From Podaxis mareebaensis (taxonomy: Eukaryota; Basidiomycota; Agaricomycetes; Agaricales; Agaricaceae): DNA of 64,000 nucleotides. The notes under the pieces are model-generated. The model did no database searches, was not told the DNA's origin, and was given only the letters and a program-made list of their open reading frames with translations. The translations under genes were made by a program, and so were the position numbers. The stretch covers positions 186,001-250,000 of the forward strand of contig JAEUWP010000500.1 in assembly GCA_018524725.1 (NCBI GenBank), written 5' to 3'. Position 1 is the first letter of the stretch. Each line of letters begins with the position of its first letter. Shown piece after piece: positions 38,177 through 47,900 of the stretch.

Positions 38177-39562
38177 ATGAAGATGCTTACACTCTTGTCC
38201 GCGGGCTCGAATGCTCAAGGTCAGCTTGGCAACTCGACTGTCGATGATTCCCACATATTCCAAACTTGCTCATTCGCCCAAACACCACCTGGAACCCTTC
38301 CTCCAGGCACTACCAACGTCCTGGATATCGCGAATGGTTCCAACCACACCCTCGCGCTCCTCGAAGCTAGGACGGCTGATGACGCGAACACAACTCAGGT
38401 ATGGGGATGTGGGGACGGGAAGAAGGGTCAGCTAGGGCCACACTATCGGAGATGCTGCCAAGATCAGGAGTCCACGACAGTCTTCCAACGTTTGCTTTTC
38501 GATGAAGCTCTCGATAAACTGGGTCTCCCGGATTGCGTGGTCACCGCTATCGGTGCAACATGGGAGACGTCCTACTTGGCACTCACACGACCCAGAAGAC
38601 ATGACGTGATCGTGTCTTTTGGTTCTAACGAGTTCGGTGATCTTGGAATCGGCAAAGATGCGGGTGACAAGTCGGTTGAGAAGGGTCCAGGTATCCATAT
38701 AGTCGACTTTTCTCATATTATTATAGGTGGGAACACGATTGATTCTGCCCAAACTGTGACTGTTGAAAGATTACGGACTGGCCAAAGACATGTTATCGCG
38801 TCCCTGAGAATTGTGTGGGAGGGGAAGGAACCCATGCAGGTACTCGTTGGATGGGGTGCCTGTAGACGTGGACAACTTGGTGCTGTTCCGGCTGTCCCCA
38901 AACCTCCCAAGTGTTCCACCAAACCGAAGAATATCCGCGTCCCACCTCAAATTGCCTACTACTCCCGTCCGACACCCATTGTCTCGACTGCAGCACCATC
39001 GGATTTCGTCGTAGAATATTCCTTGGGCATTCATCATAGCGTTTTCCTTCATGCTTCGGGCCGCTTGTCATTCCGAGGCTCCAACCACAAAAATCAGACC
39101 CAAGGACTCGATGGCCTTCAGAACGTCTGTGACGTCAAGTGCACTTGGAATGGAACATGCGTGCTTACCACCGAAAATCCTTGTCATATCTTGACTATGG
39201 GAAGTAACTCGCATAGCCAGCTAGGAAGGGCAGAGGGCGCTCAGAGCCAGGAAGTCCAAGGCGTACCACTCTTGGAAGGCAACAAGAAGGTTAAAGCCCT
39301 GGCTTGCGGAAGCGAGCATTCGTTGGTTTGCCTGACGACTAACGGGCAAGAGGACGAGGTCTGGGGGTGGGGGTGGAACGAACATGGCAATCTGGGTGTT
39401 GGGAACACAATCGACTCCTTGACTCCATTCAGGATTTGGCCACCATCGCATCAGCCAGAAAACGTTGAGATTCACCCCGTTCGCAGCATTTGGGGTGGAA
39501 CAGGCTCAAGCTGGATCCTTTGTGGTGCACCCGATAGTGCTGGACATATGATTTACAAGTAA
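38177..39562 (+). CDS. RCC1-repeat propeller protein, possible Ats1/Kti13 orthologue
   Basis: Intronless gene of about 461 residues built of RCC1-type beta-propeller repeats: SAGSNAQGQLGN, VWGCGDGKKGQLG, SFGSNEFGDLGIG, GWGACRRGQLG, TMGSNSHSQLGR and WGWGWNEHGNLGVGN. RCC1 propellers serve as exchange factors or as protein-binding platforms. The low repeat conservation and the start LLSAGSNAQGQLG resemble fungal alpha-tubulin suppressor Ats1 (Kti13). Ats1 binds Kti11 and promotes wobble-uridine tRNA modification and diphthamide synthesis. I prefer the ATG at 38177 over the upstream in-frame ATG at 38123, because the propeller begins directly after it and the extra 18 residues look non-coding. 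Orthology to Ats1 rather than another RCC1-like protein is a guess from architecture. It is divergent from the RNA-repair-like gene. Confidence 0.82.
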   Translation: MKMLTLLSAGSNAQGQLGNSTVDDSHIFQTCSFAQTPPGTLPPGTTNVLDIANGSNHTLALLEARTADDANTTQVWGCGDGKKGQLGPHYRRCCQDQESTTVFQRLLFDEALDKLGLPDCVVTAIGATWETSYLALTRPRRHDVIVSFGSNEFGDLGIGKDAGDKSVEKGPGIHIVDFSHIIIGGNTIDSAQTVTVERLRTGQRHVIASLRIVWEGKEPMQVLVGWGACRRGQLGAVPAVPKPPKCSTKPKNIRVPPQIAYYSRPTPIVSTAAPSDFVVEYSLGIHHSVFLHASGRLSFRGSNHKNQTQGLDGLQNVCDVKCTWNGTCVLTTENPCHILTMGSNSHSQLGRAEGAQSQEVQGVPLLEGNKKVKALACGSEHSLVCLTTNGQEDEVWGWGWNEHGNLGVGNTIDSLTPFRIWPPSHQPENVEIHPVRSIWGGTGSSWILCGAPDSAGHMIYK

Positions 39563-40097
39563 GGGAACCGATGCGGCTATGGGGAGGAAGGGGAGTTCGT
39601 GCTCTTCACTAAGAGTCAGGGCGAAGGACTGTTGACGAAATTTCATATTTCGTTCCTTTTCGGCCGTTTTTTTTGTGTCCCATGCTGATAGACTACCTCC
39701 CCGTTCCTCTCATAGAATAGCGAGCTCATAATCTTACTTGACTGCAGACCCTCTAGGTCCTTTAGCATTGTAGAATATTCACTATTCAGTCTTCGAGGCA
39801 GATATATGCACCACTTTCCCCCTGTTTTCGAAGCCTCCTCTACTTGATACCTTCTTACATTCGAAGATCAATGACCTTACACTGCCGGGAAGATCACGTT
39901 TCGACCTGACAGTCAACATATACAACACAATGATTCCTTGTCACATACACATAGTATGTAGTATGTTTGATCAACCAGCCGCGACAGATGAATAACATAC
40001 CCCTCGAGGCGATAGCCTCTGTAACTAAACACGTGACCCATCCGCCTGGTGAAAGAATTGAAACAGCGGTTAAGTCGATAAACTCGTAACCCTAAAC
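39563..40097. other. Intergenic, 3' of RCC1-like gene
   Basis: T-rich 3' region followed by sequence upstream of HNH-like copy A. The last about 100 bases (GTAACTAAACACGTGACC through CTAAACATG) resemble the upstream bases of copy C near 54.93-55.01 kb, so the duplication includes part of the promoter. Confidence 0.5.
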
Positions 40098-41385
40098 ATG
40101 TCGCAGCTGCGTGCCCAACTTCCCGACAACCTACAATCGTCTCCGCTTTACCACACTTCCGGAGCACTTACCAGATCTGCTTGCACCTCGAAAGCAGGAT
40201 CCAATCAAGAATCCCCGAAAGCTCAAGGAAGGACCGCAATATTCTTCGCCGCAATTTAATCTGCTTTCGCATCCTCGGCTATCTTTTGTGTCATGCACCG
40301 AACGAACATGCACGTCATCAGGTTCAAAGAGAAATCATGTCTTGTAGCGATGGGCCCGCGCTACTTGAGCTCGGGCAGATGTACCTGGACCACTGGATTC
40401 GGGTGTGTGCGTATATATTTATACCGCAGTAATCTACTTTTATCCAAACTGATATGAACTTCGCTCAACACAGTTCGATCCAACAAGGAATGCACACCCA
40501 CCCCGTCGACACATGCATCCCGTCCCTCTTTTAATAAACTGAGCGACGAGATTGCTTGGATATTGGAAAATACGCCTCAAGATCATAGCAGGGCAAAACA
40601 ATTGGTCAGTTCAACAGCATTATTACTTCTTCTATCATGTTTACTCGCTGGTCAAGGCCCTGACACGCGATGATTACCGCTGCGTCGTGACTGGTGATTA
40701 TGCCATCGCGGCCAAAGAAGAAATATGGGAAAGGCTCCCCCCAGGGTCTCGCCCTGTGACAGTACATTGCACTCATATATTTCCCGAATCCACTAATAAA
40801 GATCTTGAGGATGTAGACGAGGTAAGTGTATGCGTTTTACTCTTGGTCACGTCCCCTTTCCTGAGTTTTATACCTTGATTATGCATCGACGGTCTGGACC
40901 ATCATGAACAGCTTCGGTTATCCAGACATCGTCAAGGAATTGAACGGTAGCAACATACATCGTCTGGAGAACATTCTATCGCTGGAAGGTAGCACGCACG
41001 CCTTTTGTGATATGTTGGCCATTTGGTTAGTCCCAACCGTGCGTAATGTTTTACTCTTTCCCGACTTCAAATGACGAGAAATGACGTAGGGAACTCCCAA
41101 CCAATATAAGGTTGAGAGCCATGATCGTTGGTTGTAGCCGTGGTATTCGCAATGCATAACCCTTGCCACGGACGACCCAGAGAAACTTCCACTTCCATCT
41201 CCGGAGTATTTGGCCATCATGCCTCATGTGCCAGGATCGCCCATATTTCCTGCGCTAGAGAATATATCGAGAAAGTATTGAAAGACATGGAAGACACTCG
41301 AGTCTTGGCGGAGGATGGAGGATCGGCAACGCTCCTTGAAGACGCCTTACTCCTTGTCAAAGCTCTGGGAATTACTCGTGATTGA
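40098..41385 (+). pseudogene. HNH_2-like nuclease family, copy A (broken)
   Basis: Closely related to the intact gene at 43294-44605 and to the copy at 55010-56294, but damaged. After MSQLRAQLPDNLQSSPLY a base is missing relative to both other copies (TTTACCACACTT against TTTACCCACACTT), which shifts the frame into a stop. The acceptor before the HNH core has lost its AG (TATACC where the others have TATAGG). In the last exon GTT GAG AGC CAT leads into an in-frame TAG. The residues that form the HNH core are otherwise still readable: DDYRCVVTG, CTHIFPES, NGSNIHRLENILSL and STHAF. Three independent lesions make a functional product unlikely. A single lesion could be a sequencing error; three probably are not. 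Confidence 0.8.
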
Positions 41386-41807
41386 GGGGGGGCGTAGTCT
41401 AGGGTTTGTGCAGTGTAGGCTGGGATTGAGGTTAGTGTATTACAACTTCCCTGCTGCAGTGAGAGCTCAGCCCACAGAACACAATCACAGTACATTACCT
41501 GTTTTATCTTTCCGGTGCACATTGGATGGCTGTTGGTAGGCATAGGACCCTAACAATAAATGGTAGCCGCCATATTAAAATTAGACAGGATGCAATATTA
41601 TTAGGTTTCAAGATAAAGCACAAAAAACAAGCCCCAAGCAACCCGAATTAAACAGATTAAGCAACATACATATGCAATAATGCCAGTGTCAATGTCTGAA
41701 TCTCGCCCTCCATAGATCCGCAACACGACCATGGTTCAAGTATATCCCCCCTACACATCATGTTTTCAAGATACCGCATGAGCTTTGGGTCCAAGGGTGT
41801 AACGGCG
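41386..41807. other. Intergenic between HNH copy A and PAH gene
   Basis: Convergent 3' ends of the broken HNH copy (plus) and the PAH gene (minus). Bases just after 41385 are recognisably related to the downstream flank of HNH copies B and C. No gene is seen. Confidence 0.45.
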
Positions 41808-42260
41808 CTAATGAGCTCTGGGTCCCATAGTGACTGCAGGAGGATTCGTTCGTTTCCGACTTCGTCGCCGCCCCTCTGGAGTTACAATTACAACGTCACT
41901 TGAGTATGACGAGTCATCAGATGGTTCGAGGCGATAGCCTTTGGGAAGAAATTGATTGAATCCACTAAGCAGTTGATGATGGCCGGCGAACAGTTCTGCA
42001 ACATGCTCGATCACCTCCATACGTTCTAGGCTGTAATGTCAATGGAAGAGAAAGACCGTAAGCATAATCTGTGATAAACGTACAGCAGTGAAGGCGACGA
42101 GGACTCACGTTTGCTCTTTGAACCTCCCCATGACATCAAGAAACGAGTCGTAGACCTCTCGATTATTCAAGAACTGCGTTCTTACTTGATTGAGGTACTC
42201 GTAGGCCCTCGTTATTGGTTCTGACCGAGCGCAAGCGGGAGGTGGATGGGGAGTGTTCAT
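41808..42260 (-). CDS. Single-PAH mini Sin3-like protein
   Basis: Two exons (42260-42109 and 42030-41808) joined across a 78-nt GT-AG intron give 124 residues. Residues 15-85 (ITRAYEYLNQVRTQF, then YDSFLDVMGRFKEQT, then VIEHVAELFAGHHQLLSGF, ending NQFLPKGYRLE) match the four-helix paired amphipathic helix (PAH) domain of Sin3, including the conserved F-L-P-x-G-Y-x-L end. Nothing else of Sin3 (further PAH domains, HDAC-interaction domain) is present; a short acidic and basic tail follows (DDSSYSSDVVIV, then RRRSRKR). PAH domains bind short amphipathic helices of transcription factors. A lone PAH could compete with Sin3 for these partners; this is inference. A frameshifted second copy lies at 56935-57373. 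Confidence 0.78.
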
Positions 42261-42570
42261 GGCCTTGACGTTGAGGGATTGGAGAAAGTTTCGATTGTGT
42301 GAGGGTTGGGCGACGCGCTAGGACAATTTGGGAAGCAATTTAGCGCCCATGGCTGTGGCATTGATGGAAGTGGGGAGCTGCTGGGAACCGGCATGAGACG
42401 AGTTCAGCGACGTCTGTAGCGTCCAGATAGCATGTCGTCAAAGTCACAATTATCGTTGGCATCATGTGCTCTAGTCACATCGCGTTGCGCTACCCACTAT
42501 ATGAAACGCGACAATATTAACCTCGGTACTCGAAACGTTATCCTGATTTATTGCCATCTATTACATTGCC

Positions 42571-42971
42571 CCTTTGGGGCTCATGAGGTTCACTTCATCT
42601 GCTGTACCCAGGAACAAGTAGCCAAGTCCCAAGAACTTATGACACGTATCCCTGTATCAAGGATGGTTGATGATCTTGCTAACCTACGAGGTTCGAAGTC
42701 CCAATTGAATTGGCAGGAGGCATGTCCCTTGCACGACTTTTCCACACCTGGTCAAGTCATGGGGACTTTACGGAATATATCGTTGAGAAGGCCCTCGCTA
42801 GAGAGTGTATGTTCTTGAAGGTGATCCGGGGGAACGATGCTGTGGAGGAAGACACTGGACATAAGAAATGGATATCATGAAAGTGCTGGTAATCATTCTG
42901 CTATGGATTAGTTACAGATTAGACACCCACAGTCACGATGAACCCATATCTTGCGTTAATAAATCAGGATA
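42571..42971 (+). pseudogene. Duplicated 3' end of the ABCA transporter, truncated
   Basis: Bases 42571-42892 match the last exon of the transporter at 44917-50581 in the opposite orientation, including ATGAGGTTCACTTCA, the stretch encoding EVPIE-type residues, and GAGTATA-type variants near the end. Matching bases continue past the stop into the transporter's downstream flank, up to the MITE. The fragment has frame disruptions and TGA in place of a Trp codon just before the original stop (ATATCATGAAAG against ATATCATGGAAG). No nucleotide-binding domain is included, so it cannot make a transporter. It marks an inverted segmental duplication of about 400 bp. Confidence 0.75.
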
Positions 42972-43147
42972 CAGTCAACTCTCTCATAACCCATACTTCT
43001 CATAACCCATACTCCACTACGACCCGTAGCTCTTCCCGGAGACCAAGTCAGCTTTTTCGTGGTTTATTCCTCTCTTATAACCACATTCTCTCATACCCGT
43101 AGTCCGAACACGGGACCAAATGATATGGGTTATGAGAGAGTTGACTG
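42972..43147. mobile_element. 176-bp MITE, Tc1/mariner-type, with TA target duplication
   Basis: Perfect 24-bp terminal inverted repeats start CAGTCAACTCTCTCATAACC and end with the exact complement. TA flanks both sides (42970-42971 and 43148-43149). The interior is non-coding and has internal copies of CATAACCCATAC, so it has sub-repeat structure. TA duplication and a CAGT terminus are typical of Tc1/mariner/pogo superfamily elements, so it should depend on a transposase supplied elsewhere. Three related, unoccupied sites in this same window (TA at 42539, 44826 and 56410) show the pre-insertion sequence. Confidence 0.88.
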
Positions 43148-43293
43148 TAATGTTTTGAGTACCGTGTTGATATTGTCGCATTTTTTCCCCATAAAGTGTC
43201 ATGATACACTAACCTTGAAATTTGATAAAAAAAAAATGATACACTAACCAGAAGATTAACTCAAACCCAATATACATTGCGAACATCCCCGGA

Positions 43294-44605
43294 TTAGGAC
43301 CCCCTCAAGTACGATTTACGAGTAATTCCCAGAGCCTTGACATGAAGTAAGACATCTTCAAGGAGCGTTGCCGATCCTCCATCCTCCGCCAAAACTTGAG
43401 TGTCTTCCATGTCCCTCAATACTTTATCAATATATTCTCCGGCGCCAGAGAGATGGGCAATCCTGGCACATGAGGCACGAATGGCCAGGTACTCCGGAGA
43501 TGGAAGCGGAAATTTCTCTGGGTCATCCGTGGTAAGGGTTATGTGTTGCGGATACCCCGCCTTTAACCAATAAAAACGGCTCTCAACCTTATATTGGTTG
43601 GGAGTTCCCTACATCATTTCTCGTCATTGAAGTCAGGAAAGAGCAAACATTACGCACAGTTGGAACAAACCAAATAGATAACTCATCAAAATAGGTATGA
43701 GCGTTGATTTCCAGCGTTAGAATGTTCTCCAGACGATGTATGTTGCTACCATTCAATTCCTTGACGATATGGGGGTACCCGAAGTTGCTCATGATGGCCC
43801 AGACCGTCGATACATAACCAACCTATAAAACTCAGGAAAGGGGAACCTGGCCAAGAGTAGAGCGTATACACATACCTTGTCTACGGCCTCAAGATCTTTA
43901 TTAGTGGACTCGGGAAATATATGAGCGCAATGTACATGCACAGGGAGAGCCCCTAGGGGAAGCTTTTCCCTTATTTCTTCTTTGGTTATGACGGAATGTT
44001 GGTCATAGGAACCAGTCAAGACACAACGATACCCATCGCGTGCCAGGGCCTTGATCAACGGGTAAGCATGATTGAATAATAATGCTGCTGAACTGACCAA
44101 CTGTTTTGCCCTGCTATGATCTTGAGGCATATTTTCCGATATCCAAGCAATCTCGTCGCTCAGTTTATCAAAGGAGGGACGGGACGCATGCGTCGACGGG
44201 GTAGGTGTGCATTCCTTGTTGGATCGAACTGTGCTGAGCGAGGTTTATATCAGTTTGCATAAAAGTAGATTGCTGCGGTATATATATATACGCACACACC
44301 CGAATCCAATGGTCCAGGTACATCTGCCCAAGCTCAAGTAGCGCAGGCTCATCGCTACAAGACATAATTTCTCTTTGAACTTGATGACGTGCATGCTCAT
44401 TCGGTGCATGATGCAAAAGGTAGCCGAGAATGCGAGAGCAGATTAAGTTGCGGCGAAGAATGTCGCGGCCCTTCCTTGAGCTTTTGGGGAGTCTTGATTG
44501 GATCTTGCTTTCAAGGTTCAAGCAGATCTGGTAAGCACTCTGGAAGTGTGGGTAAAGTGGAGACGATTGCAGATTGTCGGGAAGCTGGGGAGGCAGCTGC
44601 GACAT
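43294..44605 (-). CDS. HNH_2-like nuclease domain protein, copy B (intact)
   Basis: Four exons (44605-44296, 44228-43876, 43822-43658, 43608-43294) give 380 residues, with all borders GT-AG and the frame kept. The N-terminal third is helical (QLPDNLQSSPLYPHFQSAY; LLELGQMYLDHWIRV). The core reads ARDGYRCVLTG, then VHCAHIFPES, then NGSNIHRLENILTL, then INAHTYFDEL: a Cys, the first catalytic His, the central Asn and the final His of an HNH endonuclease of the HNH_2 type. Many Agaricomycete genomes carry this family in numbers, with unknown roles. The C-terminal domain (SPEYLAIRASCARIAHLSGAGEYI) is conserved in all three copies here. It is the only one of the three without visible damage, so it is the likely functional member. 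Substrate and biological role are unknown. Confidence 0.8.
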
Positions 44606-44916
44606 GCTTAGGACGATTTGCTGGTCACTGTTTCAATATTTCAGTAAAGCCCTGAGATCCTAGGTGTTGAAGGACCAACGCACCGCAAAAAATTAAAAAT
44701 AAATAAATAAAGCAAACGGCTCACGTGTTGATTTGGCTGCATACCCATTCACCTCCACATTGCGTTGGGCTAGCCATCGTTCATTAAGTGGAACGTGACA
44801 ATGCTAACCACGGTGTTCGAAACGCTATCCTGAGTATTGGTTAACGCAAAACATAGTTCATTCATGATTGCGGGTATCGACATCTAATCTGTAACTAAGC
44901 GTCCGTAGCATAATAA
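44606..44916. other. Intergenic between HNH copy B and ABCA transporter
   Basis: Contains the upstream region of HNH copy B and the 3' flank of the transporter. The part at 44770-44890 is the repeated flank element that also occurs at about 42.49, 42.95-43.2 and 56.36 kb. Here its TA site (44826) is unoccupied. A short AAATAAATAAAT run lies near 44700. Confidence 0.5.
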
Positions 44917-47900
44917 TTACCAGCACTTCCATGATATCCGTTTCCTATGTCTGCTGTCTTCCTCCACAACATCGTTCTCTCGAATAACCTTCAAGAACAC
45001 ACTCTCTAGTGACGCCTTCTCGACAGTATACTCCGTAAAGTCTCCATGGCTTGATAGTGTGTGGAATAGTTGTGCAAGGGACATGCCTTCTGCCGATTCA
45101 ATTGGGACTTCGAACCTCGTAGCAACGTCGTCAGCCATCCTTGATCCAGGGATACGTGCCATAAGTTCTCGGGCTTTGACGACTTCTTCCCGGGTACGGC
45201 AGGTGAAGTGAACCTCATAAGTTCCATAACGACTTGACAAAGAGTCTGTTGTCCCGAGAGCGAGGACACGCCGAGCCAGGATGCCAACTCGGGTGGCTAA
45301 AGCTGACGCTTCTTCCATCGAGTCTAGAAGAACGGGGGTGAGTATGAGCATGAGCATTAGAGAGTGTACGCACGGGTTGTGATGACCACTGCTTTCCCGT
45401 GAGCTACATTCCTCAGCGTCTTCCACATATCACGCTTCATCTTGGCATCAATACCCGTTGAAAACTCATCGATCAGGATAACGGCGGGATTGCCTACGAG
45501 AATCAGGTCAGTCCCCTCCAAACGTAGCATTGATGAAGACGCACCAATCAAGGCAATGGCTAGCGCCAACTTTCTCTGGTTTCCGCCAGAAAGCTTACTT
45601 GCTAACCGATCCGCATACATATTCAGAGCGGCACCCTTCAGCACGGTATCAATACTCTCGTCCAACTCGGGTCCCTTTCTCAGACCCTTCAGACGCCCAT
45701 AAATAAGGAGGTGCTCCCTCACAGTTAGCTGCGAATCGATAGCAGTGAACTGCGGACAGACACCAAGCGCAAGTCGGGCAGTACGGGGACTACGAATGAC
45801 AGATGTGCCATCGATTAGAATGTCCCCGGAATCCGGTATCACGTCTCCGCCTGCGATTATCCCAAATTAGCAACAAATCTTCGGCAAGCTGAGAAGTCAA
45901 CTCACGGATCATGTTGAAAGTCGTAGTCTTTCCAGCGCCATTCGGTCCGAGCAATGCGAACACTGTATCCCGCGAAACCCCCAAGCTGACATCCTCCACG
46001 ACCCTATTCCCATGATACGTTTTCGTAACTCCAAGAACACGAAGCAAGTCTTCAGAGCTTAGTGCTGCCTCTGCCTCTGCATCAGTGTCATGCTTTTTTT
46101 TCGAGTCTTCGTCATCCTTTTCATTCATAGCCTCCGTCGTCGTCGGGCGTTTTCCAGCCTTGCGGGGGAGTATTGAGCCAGAATCTACCCAGATGAGAAT
46201 GCCCAGGAGCACGAATGCATATACAAAGAGATATAGGATCGGACCACCGAAGCGATGGATAGAGCCTAGGGATTTTGTTGTGACGGGTTCATTACCATCG
46301 CATAGCAGGGAGAATAGGTTGACCGAAACGAGGGCTGCTCGGACCTGTATATGCGAAGGCGATCAGGCAATAGATGGGGTAGCAGAAGAACCACACGTAC
46401 AACACTGCAAACTGGCGCCGCAAGGGAGACGGTGAAATGGATGATGACCAGCATGGAACGAGAGTCGGACGACTTGGCATAAGTGAGGACTAGAAGGTAT
46501 CCAGACAGATACAGCTGTGACATATCGTTGAGGGTAGTTTTTCGGGAAAGGGAGGAAAGGACGCACAACAAATATGACAACCTGATACCCAGCAACGGCA
46601 GCAAAAGCAGCGAGCGGAGACGACACGGCAAGTGATACGCAGTAGGAAAAGAGGGCACCTGCGATGCCATAAAGAACCATGACGAACCACTGTACGGATT
46701 GGTCAATAAACTAGACAATTAGGAGATGCTCAAGACATACCATTTCCCCAAGACCATGGAACTGATTCGACACTGCGGCGAAAATAATCACAATAATCGT
46801 CGTCAAAATCACCGAGAAAATGGTATCAAACATCAAGTGCCCAATCCATAACCCAATCGGATCCGTCAGCCCATTTGACAACTGCATAGCCTGCACTGAC
46901 GATCTGCGTTCTCTCGACACATACAAAGCAAAGAATGCAGGATATACCGCCTAATCGTAACAATTCAATCCTTAGCCATGTACAATGAGCAATAAATAAT
47001 CCTTACCATTACAGCACCAAAGAACGCTAACCATTTCAACGAAACCAACGTTCCAGCGGCGACGGGCGGGAACAACGAGTAATTTGCCCTGATTATTGTC
47101 GCCTCCGTAACAGCCCCTCCTCTCGTTTGATTTACCGCCCGATTGTACAGCACATTGCTCGCCATATTCAGCATGGAGAGTCCCATTACCCCAGGTGACG
47201 TAGCCTCCCAGGCAACCAATGTCTCTCCTCGATCAAAATCAAATGCAACACCTCCAAGAGACAAATTCCGGTGATTCTGGTTGATATAACTACTGAAAGC
47301 CGTCATGTCGGGTTCATCCGTGACCCTGAGCCTGTTCGTAGAAGGCCCAAGACTTCTAATAACACCAGGAGGAGTGTTGACCGCTCGCGAGGAGAAACCG
47401 AATGTGAACGGTACGATCGGTGATCCAGGGAGGTATAAGGGCACACTAGTGGAATTTCTGAGCCGCGTTCCGCACGCCACAGGTCGATCGGATAGGAAAA
47501 CCATTGGTATACACGATCCAGCAATGGCGACGCCGACGGTCAACAACGGTGTGAGCCAGCTTCTTCGCAAAATAAGGAAGCGTTTGTGGAAGATGGTGAA
47601 TGCTTGCCGGAATGGGGATACACGACGACCCGTAGCAAGTCTCATTGACGTCCTAGAATCTTTATGCTTCAAGGGTGGCATCGCAGCAAGGGAATCTTTA
47701 GAGAGCTCTTCATCGTCTTTAGACTTTGGATCCATCTGATAAGCTTGATGCTTGTTCATAAGGTCTAGGAAAATGTCTTCAATTGTCGTGCCCAAGATGT
47801 CGTACGAGTGAATTCCATATGCTTCCTTTTCCGAATCAAGCAGCTGAAGAACTTGCTGTACCACCGCATCATCCTTGGACTTGAGGGCGTAGGAGACCTG

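Noticed and set aside
42960..43250. Possible long terminal repeat of a retrotransposon around the inverted repeat
   Set aside because: The ends are inverted rather than direct, start with CAGT and are flanked by TA, which fits a DNA-transposon MITE and not an LTR.
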